A stretch of DNA of 64,000 nt, from contig JADJRJ010000030.1 in assembly GCA_016712265.1 (NCBI GenBank), forward strand, positions 1-64,000, in the 5' to 3' direction. The notes beneath the pieces were generated by a model, which saw nothing but the letters and a program-made list of their open reading frames with translations, was not told where the DNA came from and did not search any database. Positions 45,336 to 54,128 of this stretch are shown piece by piece (position 1 is the first letter of the stretch; each line of letters begins with the position of its first letter). The translations under genes and the position numbers were made by a program. The stretch is from Gemmatimonadota bacterium (GTDB taxonomy: Bacteria > Gemmatimonadota > Gemmatimonadetes > Gemmatimonadales > Gemmatimonadaceae).

Positions 45336-46805
45336 CTAACGAAGAGGGCGTCCGACGGCGCCTTCGAGGGCCGCGAATGCCTTGTGAAAGTCGTAAATCG
45401 CGTTGATGCGATCCGTTTCGGCGCGTTCGTAGTCGCTGCGCGCCTGGGTGACCTCGACGAACGTGTTGGTGCCGATGCGGAAGCGCTCCTGGGCCAGGGC
45501 CAGCGCTTCCCGCGCGGTCGTGGCGTTCTGCTCCTGGAGCCGCACCGTCTGGTACGCCGTGGTGAGGTTGCGGTAGGCCGACGTCACCTCGGTCGTGAGC
45601 CGCAGTTCCTGCTCCCGGAGGCGGTACCGGGTGTCACTGCGTTGCGCCGCCGCTTCCTGCACGCGCTGCTCGCGCTGGAAGCCGTCGAAGATCGGCAGTG
45701 AAACCTGCATGCCGAAGTTGATCGGGCTGCGCGTGAACTTGAATGGAAATTGGGCGTTGGCGTCGCGGAGCAGGGCTTCCTGCGCCGGGGTGAACACGAT
45801 CTTGTTGCAGACCGCGCCAATGCTGGACATCCCGGCCCCGCGCCGCAGGGAATCCGTCGTGAAGCACGAGGCGCGCGAGCCGGCCGCCTGCGATTGCGCC
45901 TGCTGGATCTGCCCGTCGAGGTTGGTGAGCTGCTGCGAAAAGCCGGAGAGACCGGTCTGCAGTGATAACGTCGGCAGGTACGACGCCCGCGCCGAGCTGA
46001 CCGCGACGTCGGCCGCCCGCTGGCGGGATTGGAGGGCTTGCAGTGCCGGGTTGGAACGGCGGGCGAGGTCCATCACTTCCTGCAACTGGACTTTCGGCTC
46101 CTCGATCCCGAATGTGGTGGTCAGCTGGACATTCGCCGGCTGCTCGACCCCGATCTGCTGAAACAGGCGCAGTTTCTCAAGCTCAGCGCTGTTCTGCTCG
46201 CGCAGGCGACCGACTTGCGCTTGCCCCACCTGGACTTCGGCGCGCCGGACGTCGAGAGAAATCGCCGCGCCCACCTGCAAGCGCGCTCGGGCCAGCTCCA
46301 GCTGGGCCTGCGTGGAGACCAGCAGGGTGTCCTGGAACGCGGCTCGGGCCTGCGCCTGCAGCACGTTGAGGTACTGGGTAATCACGTTCATCCGCAGCTG
46401 CGCCGCGGCGTTCGTTACGTCCGCCTCCGCCGCCTCGAGATTCGCTTTCTGTTGCTTGATCCCGAGGAAGCTCTGGCGCGAGTACTGCGCACTGATGTTC
46501 AGGTCGCTGCTGGACGACAACACGTCCGAGGTCGAACCGAAGGCCTGGCCGGCGAAGAACTGCTGGCGCCCTTCGCGATACGACGACCCGAACGAGGTGT
46601 TCACATTCGGGAGCAGGTTGCCGTAGGCGGACCGCACCGCGGCGCCGGCCCGGGTGCGACCCGTGGTGGACTGCAGGTAGGTCGGGTTGTTGCGCACCGC
46701 AAGATCAACCGCCTCTTGCAGGGTGAGGACGGGCCCGGCCGCCTGGGCCATGGCCTGGGTGCCAATGGCGCTAAGTCCCAGCACGAGGGAAGCGATACGT
46801 CTCAT
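45336..46805 (-). CDS. TolC-family outer-membrane efflux protein
   Basis: From ATG 46803-46805 (MRRIASLVLGLSAIGTQAMA, signal peptide) it has 489 aa. LTLQEAVDLAVRNNPTYLQS opens the first OEP repeat and VMDLARRSNPALQALQSRQR the second, as in TolC trimers. The helices are Gln/Ala-rich; beta strands contain SFGSSYREG and FGMQVSLPIFDGF. A Cys-containing loop (SCFTTDSLRRGAGM ... AVCNK, about 350-370) is an unusual insertion in the second extracellular region. The stop TAG is part of a CGTTAGG copy. It forms the outer-membrane duct of this operon. Confidence 0.93.
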   Translation of the reverse strand: MRRIASLVLGLSAIGTQAMAQAAGPVLTLQEAVDLAVRNNPTYLQSTTGRTRAGAAVRSAYGNLLPNVNTSFGSSYREGRQQFFAGQAFGSTSDVLSSSSDLNISAQYSRQSFLGIKQQKANLEAAEADVTNAAAQLRMNVITQYLNVLQAQARAAFQDTLLVSTQAQLELARARLQVGAAISLDVRRAEVQVGQAQVGRLREQNSAELEKLRLFQQIGVEQPANVQLTTTFGIEEPKVQLQEVMDLARRSNPALQALQSRQRAADVAVSSARASYLPTLSLQTGLSGFSQQLTNLDGQIQQAQSQAAGSRASCFTTDSLRRGAGMSSIGAVCNKIVFTPAQEALLRDANAQFPFKFTRSPINFGMQVSLPIFDGFQREQRVQEAAAQRSDTRYRLREQELRLTTEVTSAYRNLTTAYQTVRLQEQNATTAREALALAQERFRIGTNTFVEVTQARSDYERAETDRINAIYDFHKAFAALEGAVGRPLR

Positions 46806-46860
46806 GGAGCGGGAATGCGGTTGATGTGGGGTGCCGCGGGCCGTACGGGGCCCTTTCGGG

Positions 46861-46884
46861 CGCAGTTTCATGAAGCAAACTGCG
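46861..46884. terminator. Inverted repeat, second of a hairpin pair
   Basis: CGCAGTTT (46861-46868) and AAACTGCG (46877-46884) form an 8-bp stem with an 8-nt loop, next to the stronger hairpin at 46888. The two may form a tandem terminator for the upstream minus-strand gene, or regulate the tolC operon leader. Confidence 0.45.
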
Positions 46885-46887
46885 ACA

Positions 46888-46911
46888 GCCGCCCCGATGT
46901 TTCGGGGCGGC
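46888..46911 (-). terminator. Hairpin terminator after the secreted-protein gene
   Basis: GCCGCCCCGA (46888-46897) and TCGGGGCGGC (46902-46911) form a perfect 10-bp stem with a TGTT loop, 15 nt beyond the stop at 46927. It separates this gene from the tolC-macA operon, which starts at 46805. Confidence 0.65.
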
Positions 46912-46926
46912 AACACGGAAAGACGA

Positions 46927-47607
46927 TCAGCTGGCAGGGGGATCGTCCCTGAGCGCCACGATCCCCTTTGACGGGATAGTCACCTTCAGCAGGCGACCGG
47001 TTGCATCGACCCAGACCTCGCGGGTCACCCCCGTGGGTTCGGTCAACACCACGTGCCGCGCGTCCAGCGTGACCTGGCCGATGGTGACCTTGTCTGCGGT
47101 GACCGGGCTCGCCCGCAGGACCATCTGCACGTTCCGTCTGGGGATCACCACGGGGATGGTGACCCGCTCCGCACGTTGCATCACGAAGTAGTACTGATGG
47201 TAGACCTCGTCGTCGAGCAGCAGGGCACCATCGGCCGCCAGGTACTCACGCTCCTTGATCCCGGTGGCGGTTTCCATCTTCGCCGCCACCCGGCCCCGAA
47301 CAATGCTCCCCATCCATCGCTCGCCACCCGCGGTGCCCCTGACGTCGATCTCGTACCGCGACGGCCGACCCGTCGAATCGGTCATCAACTTGGGGTTCAG
47401 TCGGCGATCCCCCAGGGAGACGCGTGCATGCGAGAGGTACTCCGCGCCACTTCCCCCAGGGGTGGACGAGATCGTGAAGTCCTCGCGGCCCGCCCGGGTG
47501 CCGTTTACGGTGACGGTGAAGGTCCCCTTGTCCAGGACCTTGACCCCCTGGGCACTGGAGAGGGCCGGGATCGCAAAGGCCAGGGCGAACAGCGTGCGCG
47601 CGTTCAT
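46927..47607 (-). CDS. Secreted hypothetical protein (226 aa)
   Basis: From ATG 47605-47607 it has a signal peptide (MNARTLFALAFAIPALSSAQ). The mature protein is beta-rich: VLDKGTFTVTVNGTRAGRED, ISSTPGGSGAEYLSHARVSL, RPSRYEIDVRG, ADGALLLDDEVYHQYYFVMQ, VTADKVTIGQVTLDARHVVL and REVWVDATGRLLKVTIPSKG. The alternating strands and the 'G-LL-VTIP' ending resemble DUF6134/YceI-unrelated lipid-modified barrel-like domains, but I cannot name a family with confidence. It sits 47 nt after the creatininase gene and is closed by the hairpins at 46861-46911. Confidence 0.75.
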   Translation of the reverse strand: MNARTLFALAFAIPALSSAQGVKVLDKGTFTVTVNGTRAGREDFTISSTPGGSGAEYLSHARVSLGDRRLNPKLMTDSTGRPSRYEIDVRGTAGGERWMGSIVRGRVAAKMETATGIKEREYLAADGALLLDDEVYHQYYFVMQRAERVTIPVVIPRRNVQMVLRASPVTADKVTIGQVTLDARHVVLTEPTGVTREVWVDATGRLLKVTIPSKGIVALRDDPPAS

Positions 47608-47654
47608 GGGTGAACAGTACCCGTGGGGCAGGGTCCCGTTCAATGTGCAATCAC

Positions 47655-48377
47655 TCATTCGTCGTCTTCCTGTGGCGCCATCAGGACCCGGTCGCGGACT
47701 AACCGCTTGATCCGTCGGTAGATAGCTTCACCGGTCGCCGCACTGGCCTGCCGAGGGCTGCCAATGGAGCCCGAGGAGGCGCGCGGTACTTTCAGCTTCT
47801 GGCGGCGCGTCGTTCGCCGCGGGTCGAAGTCCACGGCGCGGGCCATTTCCACCAGATGGGGGAACAGGTGCAACATCAGCGAGGTATCGGCTTCATCTCC
47901 GTGCAGCGCTGCCCGCCCGCTCGTCAGCTCGGGGAGGTCGATGCCGAGGATGTCCACAGCCTGCACGCGGGCGCCACGGGTGATCACGGTCGAGAGCGCC
48001 TCGAGGTGGCCGTCGTGCCCGTGCGCCGTGACCAGGATGAACTCCCTGATTCCCCCCGTTTCCCAGGTTTCAATGAGGTCGTTGAGGCTGCGTAGCAAGG
48101 TTTTGCGTCGCATGCCGCTGGCACCGGGACTGAGGCGGTCATGGGGCGTCATGACGCCGTACTCGATGGTCGGCGCGCGGAGGATCCCCACTTCCGCCGA
48201 CAGTTCGTCGCACAGGCGCTCCGCAATGAGCGTGTCGCAACCAAAGGGCAGGTGCTGTCCGTGCGGTTCGCACGTCCCGACCGGGACGAGCAGGCGGGGG
48301 TCACGAGTGACCGCCTCCTGGACCTCGGAGGGGAGCATCTCCTTGAGGCGCAGCGGGATCAGCGATGCTTGAGACAT
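47655..48377 (-). CDS. Creatininase-family amidohydrolase
   Basis: At 240 aa from ATG 48375-48377 it starts MSQASLIPLRLKEMLPSEVQ. The metal-binding core is LLVPVGTCEPHGQHLPFGCD (Glu and His, about 31-50), then EYGVMTPHDRLSPGAS, FILVTAHGHDGHLEALSTVI (second metal site) and LHGDEADTSLMLHLFPHLVE (Glu). This family includes creatininase and mycofactocin/FAPy hydrolases; the substrate is unknown. Its start codon overlaps that of the divergent histidine kinase in the palindrome ACATGT, so its promoter must lie within the kinase coding region. Confidence 0.88.
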   Translation of the reverse strand: MSQASLIPLRLKEMLPSEVQEAVTRDPRLLVPVGTCEPHGQHLPFGCDTLIAERLCDELSAEVGILRAPTIEYGVMTPHDRLSPGASGMRRKTLLRSLNDLIETWETGGIREFILVTAHGHDGHLEALSTVITRGARVQAVDILGIDLPELTSGRAALHGDEADTSLMLHLFPHLVEMARAVDFDPRRTTRRQKLKVPRASSGSIGSPRQASAATGEAIYRRIKRLVRDRVLMAPQEDDE

Positions 48378-51300
48378 GTCGGAGATGAAGGCGGTGCAGG
48401 GAGAGCGCCTCATGCTGGCCGCGGTCGCCGTGGGGTGTCTCGCGGCCGTGGTTCTGACGAGAGCCTGGGGACTACCATACTTGGTGGCGACGCTCGCAGC
48501 CACGTGCGTGGCGGGTGTCCTGACGGTGCTCCGACGGCCCGCCGTCGGCCGGTGGGTGGTCCTGGGTGGCCTCGTTTGTCTGGCCGGGCTCGCGGTACGC
48601 GCCTGGCGAGTCGGGCGCGCCGGGGCCGAAGGGGTTCCGCGCCCAGCGGAGGGAACCGCGCAGTTGGCAGCGCTCTCCCGTTCGGTGATCCCGGAGTTGC
48701 AGGCTGCAGCCATGCGCATGGCCCGTGCACCGATCGGCTCCGGACCCGGCCGTCGTCACACGGCCATCGAGGCGGTGTTGCCGAAGACGGTGCTTGGCGA
48801 AGCGGCCGGCGTCGTGCTCGATGCTGGCCGACCGGTGGCGTGGGCCGGCCCGGTTCGTGTCGCGATTGATTCGTTGCAGGGGGATGTGGGTGTCGCCCGC
48901 AACGCGTTCTATACAGTGGCCTGGGCGCGGGCGATGCATGGGAACCGGACCGCGTTGGCATTTCGCACCCTGGGCGCGGAAGCGCCCGCCGGGGAGCTGT
49001 CACGGCCGTTCACCCGGGCGGCCGCGAGCGTGGTTGGCTTTGCGGACGTCGAGGTCGTGGACACGCCGGACGGGGCGGTGCCGCTCACCGCAGGCGATGT
49101 GGCGCTCGCGTGGCTCCGGCCGATCAGCGCCGCGCCGACGGTGGCGCTGGCCCGCCGCGAGGCGCGGGCGCGCGCCGAGGTGCTCCTGGCGGCGGCCGGG
49201 GTCCTGGTCCTCGTGGTGGTTGCTGGCGGTGGTGTGCGCCGCCGCATCGTGGCACTAGCTGTCGCCGTCGTCGTGCTTTTCGTGGCGCCCCTCAGTACGC
49301 TGTCCAACCTCGCGCCCGCCTTTTCCGCGGCGTGGTACTACTCCCCCTGGGGCGGTCCCTACACGGCGAACGCAGGCGCGCTCGGCGTGATGGGGGCGTT
49401 AGGCACCCTGCTCGCGCTCCTGGTGGTGCGGCACGCGCGCTGGCGGCCGGCCGGCCCGGTGCGATGGGGGGCCGCGATTGTGGGCTCGGCTGCGGCGTTG
49501 TGGCTCGTGGAGGTGTTGACCCGCGGCGTCAGCCTGCCCCAGCGTGGGGCCGGCGCCGCCCATTGGGTGACGTGGGGGGTGGGGCTCTTCCTCGTCAGTT
49601 TCCCGTTCGGCGTCCTGACGGTGTGGGGCGGAGCGCGACGCGGACACCGCCCGACCCTGGGGTGGATCGCTTCACTGCTCGCCGTGGTGAGCGGGGCCCT
49701 CACGCCACTGCTATGGAGCGCGCAGAGTGGACTCCCGGGGTGGTGGTACGCCACCTGGGCCGTCATGCTGGGGTTGCTCGTGGCATCGCGCTGGGGGCCC
49801 GCGGTAATCCTGCACGTGGCCCTGGTGGCAGCCTGCGGGGTGACGAGCCTGGCGTGGGCGACCGTGACCGCCCAGCGCATTGAGCTGGCGGAAGGGGACG
49901 TCGCTGCCCTCACCGTCCCGGATATCGAGACGCAGCCCCTGCTCGAACGGCTCTACCAACGGGCCCTGCGGCAGCCCCCGGCGAGTTCGAGGAGCGCGCT
50001 GCTCAAGCTCTACGTGGGGTCGGAGTTGGCCGCCGCCGGCAACCCCGCCGAACTTGCGGTCTGGGATAGTGCGGCGAGTGCGGATGCCCCGGCAGCCGAA
50101 CTCGTCGTCGCCCAACTGCAGCGACGTGCAGAAGGCGAGCGCGTGATCGTCCGGGCGGCCGCAGAGACGGGGGGGCCGCTCCTGCGCGACGTGCCGTCTC
50201 GGCAGGGCACCCAGCTCGTGCTCGCCGCGCCGCTCGGCGGCGGCCGCGTGTTCAGCGCGGTCGTCGCGCCCCGCAACCAACTGGCGGGTGATGATCCGTT
50301 CGCTGCCCTCGTCGGCCTGGACGTTCCCACGAGTGGGGAGCCGCCGTATCACCTCTCCATTTCGTCCACCTCGTCGCGGGATTCGTCACCGCCGGCCATG
50401 TGGGAGCGTCGCGACGACGAATGGCACGGCGATTGGCGGGTCGACGCGGTGGCGGACAACCTGTTCGCCCACGTGGAGGTGGAGTTGCGTCCCCCGGACG
50501 TGTTGCTCGCCCGTGGCGCGCTGCTCGTGCTCGTCGACCTCGCCGTCCTCGGTATCCTGTGGGCCCTGCTCGGGTTGGGGGATGCTGCCGCGCGTCGTTT
50601 GGCCCGGTGGCGCGTGCGCCGTTGGTGGCGCAGCTACCGCGCCCGATTGACGCTTACCCTGTTTGGGGCTTTTGTCCTGCCGTCGGTGGCCTTCGGGATC
50701 TGGACCCTCGATCGGCTCGCGGCGGAGGACCTCACGTCGCGCTCGCTGCTCGTGCACGAAACGCTCCGCGCGGTGCGCGTCGCGGGGCCCGAGGCGCTCG
50801 CGTCCGAGTCGGAACGCTTGCAGACCCCGCTATTCTGGTACGACGGTGGCGTCCTGACGGCAACGGCGGACGCGCTGCACCTCGATCTCGCGCCGCTCGG
50901 CCGCTTCCTGGATCCCGTGGCGGCGGACGAGGTCGTCTTTGGGCGCGAGGACGTGGCCAGTCGCCGCATCACGTTAGGTGCCGTCCCCACGCTCGTGGGC
51001 TATCGCGCCCTGGGTGGTGGGGCGGTGCTGGCGGCCCCGGCGCGGCGCTCGGAGCTGACCCTGGAACGGCAACGCGGCGACGTCCTCGCGCTCCTTCTGG
51101 TGGCCCTCGCGTTCGGCGGGGCCATTGCCTGGGGGCTCTCGGGACTTGCGGCGGTGGCGTTTGCCCAGCCGATCAACGCACTCCGCCGCGCGGCAGACCA
51201 GGTGGCCGGCGGCGCTCGCGAACTTCCTGCCTTGCGACGACGTCCCGCGAGTGAATTTGCCCCCGTGTATGACCGATTTCAGGCGATGGCGATCGACCTC

Positions 51301-52314
51301 GGTCACTCGCGCGACGCTCTTGAGTCCACGCGGCGTCAGACAGAGGCCGTGCTGCGCGACGTGGCGAGCGGAGTGGTCGCCCTCTCCGCGGCGGGCCAGG
51401 TGGTGTTGTCGAATCCCCAGGCCGAAGCACTGCTCGGACGTGGTATCATCGCCGGTGAACGCCTTCCGGTGGATGAAGGCCATCCGCTGGCGGGATGGGT
51501 CCGGCAGTTCGCGATGGGGAGCGATGAGGTGGCCGAACTCGACCTGTCATATCGGGGCCGCGACCTCCGGGCACGACTGACGCGGCTCACCCGAGGCGAC
51601 GGAGGCGCCGTCCTCACCCTGGATGACGTCACGGAACTTGGTCGGGCGCAGCGTCTCTTTGCGTGGGCCGAGATGGCTCGCCAGGTCGCGCATGAGATCA
51701 AGAACCCGCTGACTCCCATTCGGCTTGGCGTCCAGCACCTCCGTCGGGCACACGCAGACCAGCGACCGGATTTTCCCCAGATTCTCGAGCGCAACGTCGA
51801 TCGTGTCCTCGCCGAGATCGATCGACTGGACGAGATCGCGCGTTCGTTCTCGAAATTCGGGGTGCGCCCGGGTGATGCGGCTCCCCCGGACGTGGTGGAC
51901 CTGAGCCGGATCGCCGAAGACGTCGTTGCCCTCGAGCGGCTGGGAGAGGCGACCGTCGATTGGCGCGTGGCGGTGCCCGTAGGGTTGATGGCTCGCGCTC
52001 GCGAAGGGGAGCTGCGCGAAGTGCTGCTCAACGTCCTGGAGAACGCGCGGCTCGCTGGCGCACGGCGGATCGAGCTCGTGGCGGAAATAGCAGACGGCCG
52101 GGCGAGGGTCACGGTCAGCGACGACGGGTCCGGGGTCAGCGATGACGTCCTCGCCCGGGCCTTCGAACCCCGCTTCTCCACCCGGACGAGCGGCAGTGGG
52201 CTTGGCCTGGCCATCTCGCGGAGACTGGTGGAATCGTGGGGTGGAAAGATCGACCTCAGCCGCGGTCCGGACCGCGGTGCGGTGGTGACGCTGACATTGG
52301 ACCTCGCGGTGTAG
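48376..52314 (+). CDS. Giant NtrY-like sensor histidine kinase (1,312 aa)
   Basis: The first 55 residues give two to three membrane helices. A soluble stretch (about 70-250) precedes a second membrane region (about 250-470, at least six helices including VLLAAAGVLVLVVVAGGGVR). A periplasmic/sensor segment (about 480-690) follows, then a third helix pair flanking a second sensor part (about 715-920). After that come a HAMP-like segment, a PAS-like domain (about 995-1085), the phospho-acceptor QVAHEIKNPLTPIRL with His1106, the N box LLNVLENARLAG (about 1218), and G boxes DDGSGVSD and GSGLGLAISRR. It is the NtrY class by its H box. No response regulator is adjacent. ATG 48376 is the longest start; 48385 or 48412 are alternatives. 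Confidence 0.9.
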   Translation: MSEMKAVQGERLMLAAVAVGCLAAVVLTRAWGLPYLVATLAATCVAGVLTVLRRPAVGRWVVLGGLVCLAGLAVRAWRVGRAGAEGVPRPAEGTAQLAALSRSVIPELQAAAMRMARAPIGSGPGRRHTAIEAVLPKTVLGEAAGVVLDAGRPVAWAGPVRVAIDSLQGDVGVARNAFYTVAWARAMHGNRTALAFRTLGAEAPAGELSRPFTRAAASVVGFADVEVVDTPDGAVPLTAGDVALAWLRPISAAPTVALARREARARAEVLLAAAGVLVLVVVAGGGVRRRIVALAVAVVVLFVAPLSTLSNLAPAFSAAWYYSPWGGPYTANAGALGVMGALGTLLALLVVRHARWRPAGPVRWGAAIVGSAAALWLVEVLTRGVSLPQRGAGAAHWVTWGVGLFLVSFPFGVLTVWGGARRGHRPTLGWIASLLAVVSGALTPLLWSAQSGLPGWWYATWAVMLGLLVASRWGPAVILHVALVAACGVTSLAWATVTAQRIELAEGDVAALTVPDIETQPLLERLYQRALRQPPASSRSALLKLYVGSELAAAGNPAELAVWDSAASADAPAAELVVAQLQRRAEGERVIVRAAAETGGPLLRDVPSRQGTQLVLAAPLGGGRVFSAVVAPRNQLAGDDPFAALVGLDVPTSGEPPYHLSISSTSSRDSSPPAMWERRDDEWHGDWRVDAVADNLFAHVEVELRPPDVLLARGALLVLVDLAVLGILWALLGLGDAAARRLARWRVRRWWRSYRARLTLTLFGAFVLPSVAFGIWTLDRLAAEDLTSRSLLVHETLRAVRVAGPEALASESERLQTPLFWYDGGVLTATADALHLDLAPLGRFLDPVAADEVVFGREDVASRRITLGAVPTLVGYRALGGGAVLAAPARRSELTLERQRGDVLALLLVALAFGGAIAWGLSGLAAVAFAQPINALRRAADQVAGGARELPALRRRPASEFAPVYDRFQAMAIDLGHSRDALESTRRQTEAVLRDVASGVVALSAAGQVVLSNPQAEALLGRGIIAGERLPVDEGHPLAGWVRQFAMGSDEVAELDLSYRGRDLRARLTRLTRGDGGAVLTLDDVTELGRAQRLFAWAEMARQVAHEIKNPLTPIRLGVQHLRRAHADQRPDFPQILERNVDRVLAEIDRLDEIARSFSKFGVRPGDAAPPDVVDLSRIAEDVVALERLGEATVDWRVAVPVGLMARAREGELREVLLNVLENARLAGARRIELVAEIADGRARVTVSDDGSGVSDDVLARAFEPRFSTRTSGSGLGLAISRRLVESWGGKIDLSRGPDRGAVVTLTLDLAV

Positions 52315-52322
52315 CTTTCAGC

Positions 52323-54089
52323 ATGTCGCGACGCACAGGCGAAAACGGTGGGGTCCCACGGAATCCCGCGTGGTCGGAACAACCGAACCGCGTGGCGTAC
52401 GAGGTTCCATCACACCTGCGTGAGTGGCAGCTGCCGCCGGACTGGGCGTGGGGCAGCGAGGGGGTCACGATGGAGCATCGCCACTACCAGGAGGTCCGCG
52501 ACGCGCTTGGGCGTTCCCTGTCTCTCGTGTCCGCCGCAGATCCGGCGCATGTGGGATGGCTGGCGGCGGAGGCCCGCGCGTTGGCGCACCGAAATCACCC
52601 ATCCATCCCGACGACCTACCATTACTGGCCGCCGCATCCCGCCGCTGTGCGTGGGCCGGGCTACCTGCGCCGGTGGATCTCGGCGGAAACCCTGGGGGCC
52701 CGCGTGCGGCGACGGGGTGAAGACGACATCCCGTCGGCGGTCCGGGTGCTCCGGAACGTGGGGTCGATGCTGGTCTACGTGCACGACGGCGGCTACGCGC
52801 ATGGCGCGGTGTCGCCCGAGGTGATCTGGACGGCGCCGTCCGGGCGCATCTGGGTATTAGGCTGGCAGTGGGCGCTGCATCGGCATGAAGTACCGGAGGG
52901 GCTCACCCCGGATGGCCGCTGGACGCCGATGGCCCCCGAGTGGAGCAGTGACGGCTGGATGCCGACTCCGGCGAGCGACCAATGGCAGCTGGCCGCGTCG
53001 GTTTTTTACGCGCTGACTGGTGAGCTGCCTCCGGCGGAGGATGCGCCCCCGCTGCGGCTGCTCCGGCCGGAATGCCCACAGTCCCTCGAGGCCATTCTGG
53101 CGCAGGCCCTGCGCCCCGAACCTGCGGAGCGCCACCGCTCGCTGTCGTTCATGCTGCGGGCACTGGAACGCGTTTCCGGGACGCGCTCGATGTTCTCGTC
53201 GATTCCGTCGATGCCATCCGCGCAGACGGAGGAAGGGCGTCTCCGTTGGGCGGTGGGGGACGACTACGACGTCCTGGGGTTCCTCGGACGCGGCACGTTC
53301 GGAAGCGTGTGGCGTGTCCGCGACCTGTCGTTGGAACGGGAGGTCGCGCTCAAGATGCTGCATCCGAACGTGGCGCAAGACGAACAGGCGGTGGCGCGCT
53401 TCCGTCGGGAGGCACGGCTCGCGGCGCAGCTGGCCCACCCGGGGATCATCCCGATCTACGACTGGGATGCACGCGCCGATGTCTCGTGGTACACGATGGA
53501 GCTGGCCGAGGGCGGCTCAGTCGCTGACCTCGTGGCACGCGCCGGGGCCCGCCCGTTCGACGGGGTGGCGTCCCAGATCGATGGGGTCCTGGATGCGCTC
53601 GCGTCAGCGCACGCCGTGGGGATCGTGCATCGTGACCTCAAGCCGGAAAACATCCTGATCGACCGGTACCGGCGCTGGCGCATCACCGACTTCGGGATTG
53701 CGCGGGCCGAGGGAGAACACGCCGGGGCCACGGGGACGCCGGCCTTCGCCGCGCCGGAGCAGATCCTCGGGGAGTCGCAGGGGCCCGGGGTGGACTGCTT
53801 TGCCGCAGCGGCCATCATCTACTTTGTGCTGACCGGCAAGCCGCCGTTTGCCGGCACAGATACGCAGGCCATCCTGGCGCAGCAGCTGGGCGCCCAGTGC
53901 GACCTCACCGGGCTCCCCGAGGCGCTCGTCGCGTTTCTCGAGAGTGGGCTCACGCCGGATCCCGCCGCCCGGTATGCCGATGGTGCGGAAATGCGGGATG
54001 ATTGGCGTGAACTCGTGGACCTGATGGAGCGCGAGGACCGGGGGCGCGATTCCTGGTGGGAGCGCGTGCTCGGGCTGCGCGACGGATAG
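52323..54089 (+). CDS. Ser/Thr protein kinase with N-terminal pseudokinase domain (588 aa)
   Basis: ATG 52323 starts MSRRTGENGGVPRNPAWSEQ. Residues about 45-285 keep a kinase-like outline (helix LAAEARALAHRNHPSIP, VLRNVGSMLVYVHDGGYAHG, MAPEW as APE motif, DQWQLAASVFYALTGELPP) but lack the catalytic residues: HGAVSPEVIW replaces HRDLKPEN and VLGWQWAL replaces DFG. Residues about 314-575 are a full kinase: LGRGTFGSVWRV (321-332), VALK with Lys344, VHRDLKPENILI (Asp438), ITDFGIARAEG (456-458) and GTPAFAAPEQ. It ends without a transmembrane helix, so it is cytoplasmic. It starts 8 nt after the histidine kinase stop and is probably co-transcribed and co-regulated with it. Confidence 0.92.
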   Translation: MSRRTGENGGVPRNPAWSEQPNRVAYEVPSHLREWQLPPDWAWGSEGVTMEHRHYQEVRDALGRSLSLVSAADPAHVGWLAAEARALAHRNHPSIPTTYHYWPPHPAAVRGPGYLRRWISAETLGARVRRRGEDDIPSAVRVLRNVGSMLVYVHDGGYAHGAVSPEVIWTAPSGRIWVLGWQWALHRHEVPEGLTPDGRWTPMAPEWSSDGWMPTPASDQWQLAASVFYALTGELPPAEDAPPLRLLRPECPQSLEAILAQALRPEPAERHRSLSFMLRALERVSGTRSMFSSIPSMPSAQTEEGRLRWAVGDDYDVLGFLGRGTFGSVWRVRDLSLEREVALKMLHPNVAQDEQAVARFRREARLAAQLAHPGIIPIYDWDARADVSWYTMELAEGGSVADLVARAGARPFDGVASQIDGVLDALASAHAVGIVHRDLKPENILIDRYRRWRITDFGIARAEGEHAGATGTPAFAAPEQILGESQGPGVDCFAAAAIIYFVLTGKPPFAGTDTQAILAQQLGAQCDLTGLPEALVAFLESGLTPDPAARYADGAEMRDDWRELVDLMEREDRGRDSWWERVLGLRDG

Positions 54090-54120
54090 CCGGGATCGCC
54101 CGGGGTCGGGCGTCCCGGCT
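54088..54120. terminator. Bidirectional hairpin between convergent genes
   Basis: AGCCGGGA (54088-54095) pairs with TCCCGGCT (54113-54120) and CGCCC (54097-54101) with GGGCG (54108-54112); one T bulges and the loop is GGGGTC. It fills the 39-nt gap between the kinase stop and the AIM24-like gene stop, so it can end both transcripts. Confidence 0.7.
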
Positions 54121-54128
54121 GGAGCCCG

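Noticed and set aside
42171..45701. Long plus-strand open frames (360, 524 and 469 codons) opposite the efflux operon
   Set aside because: They mirror high third-position GC of the minus-strand genes, contain no recognisable domains and have Arg/Gly/His-rich compositions typical of antisense frames.
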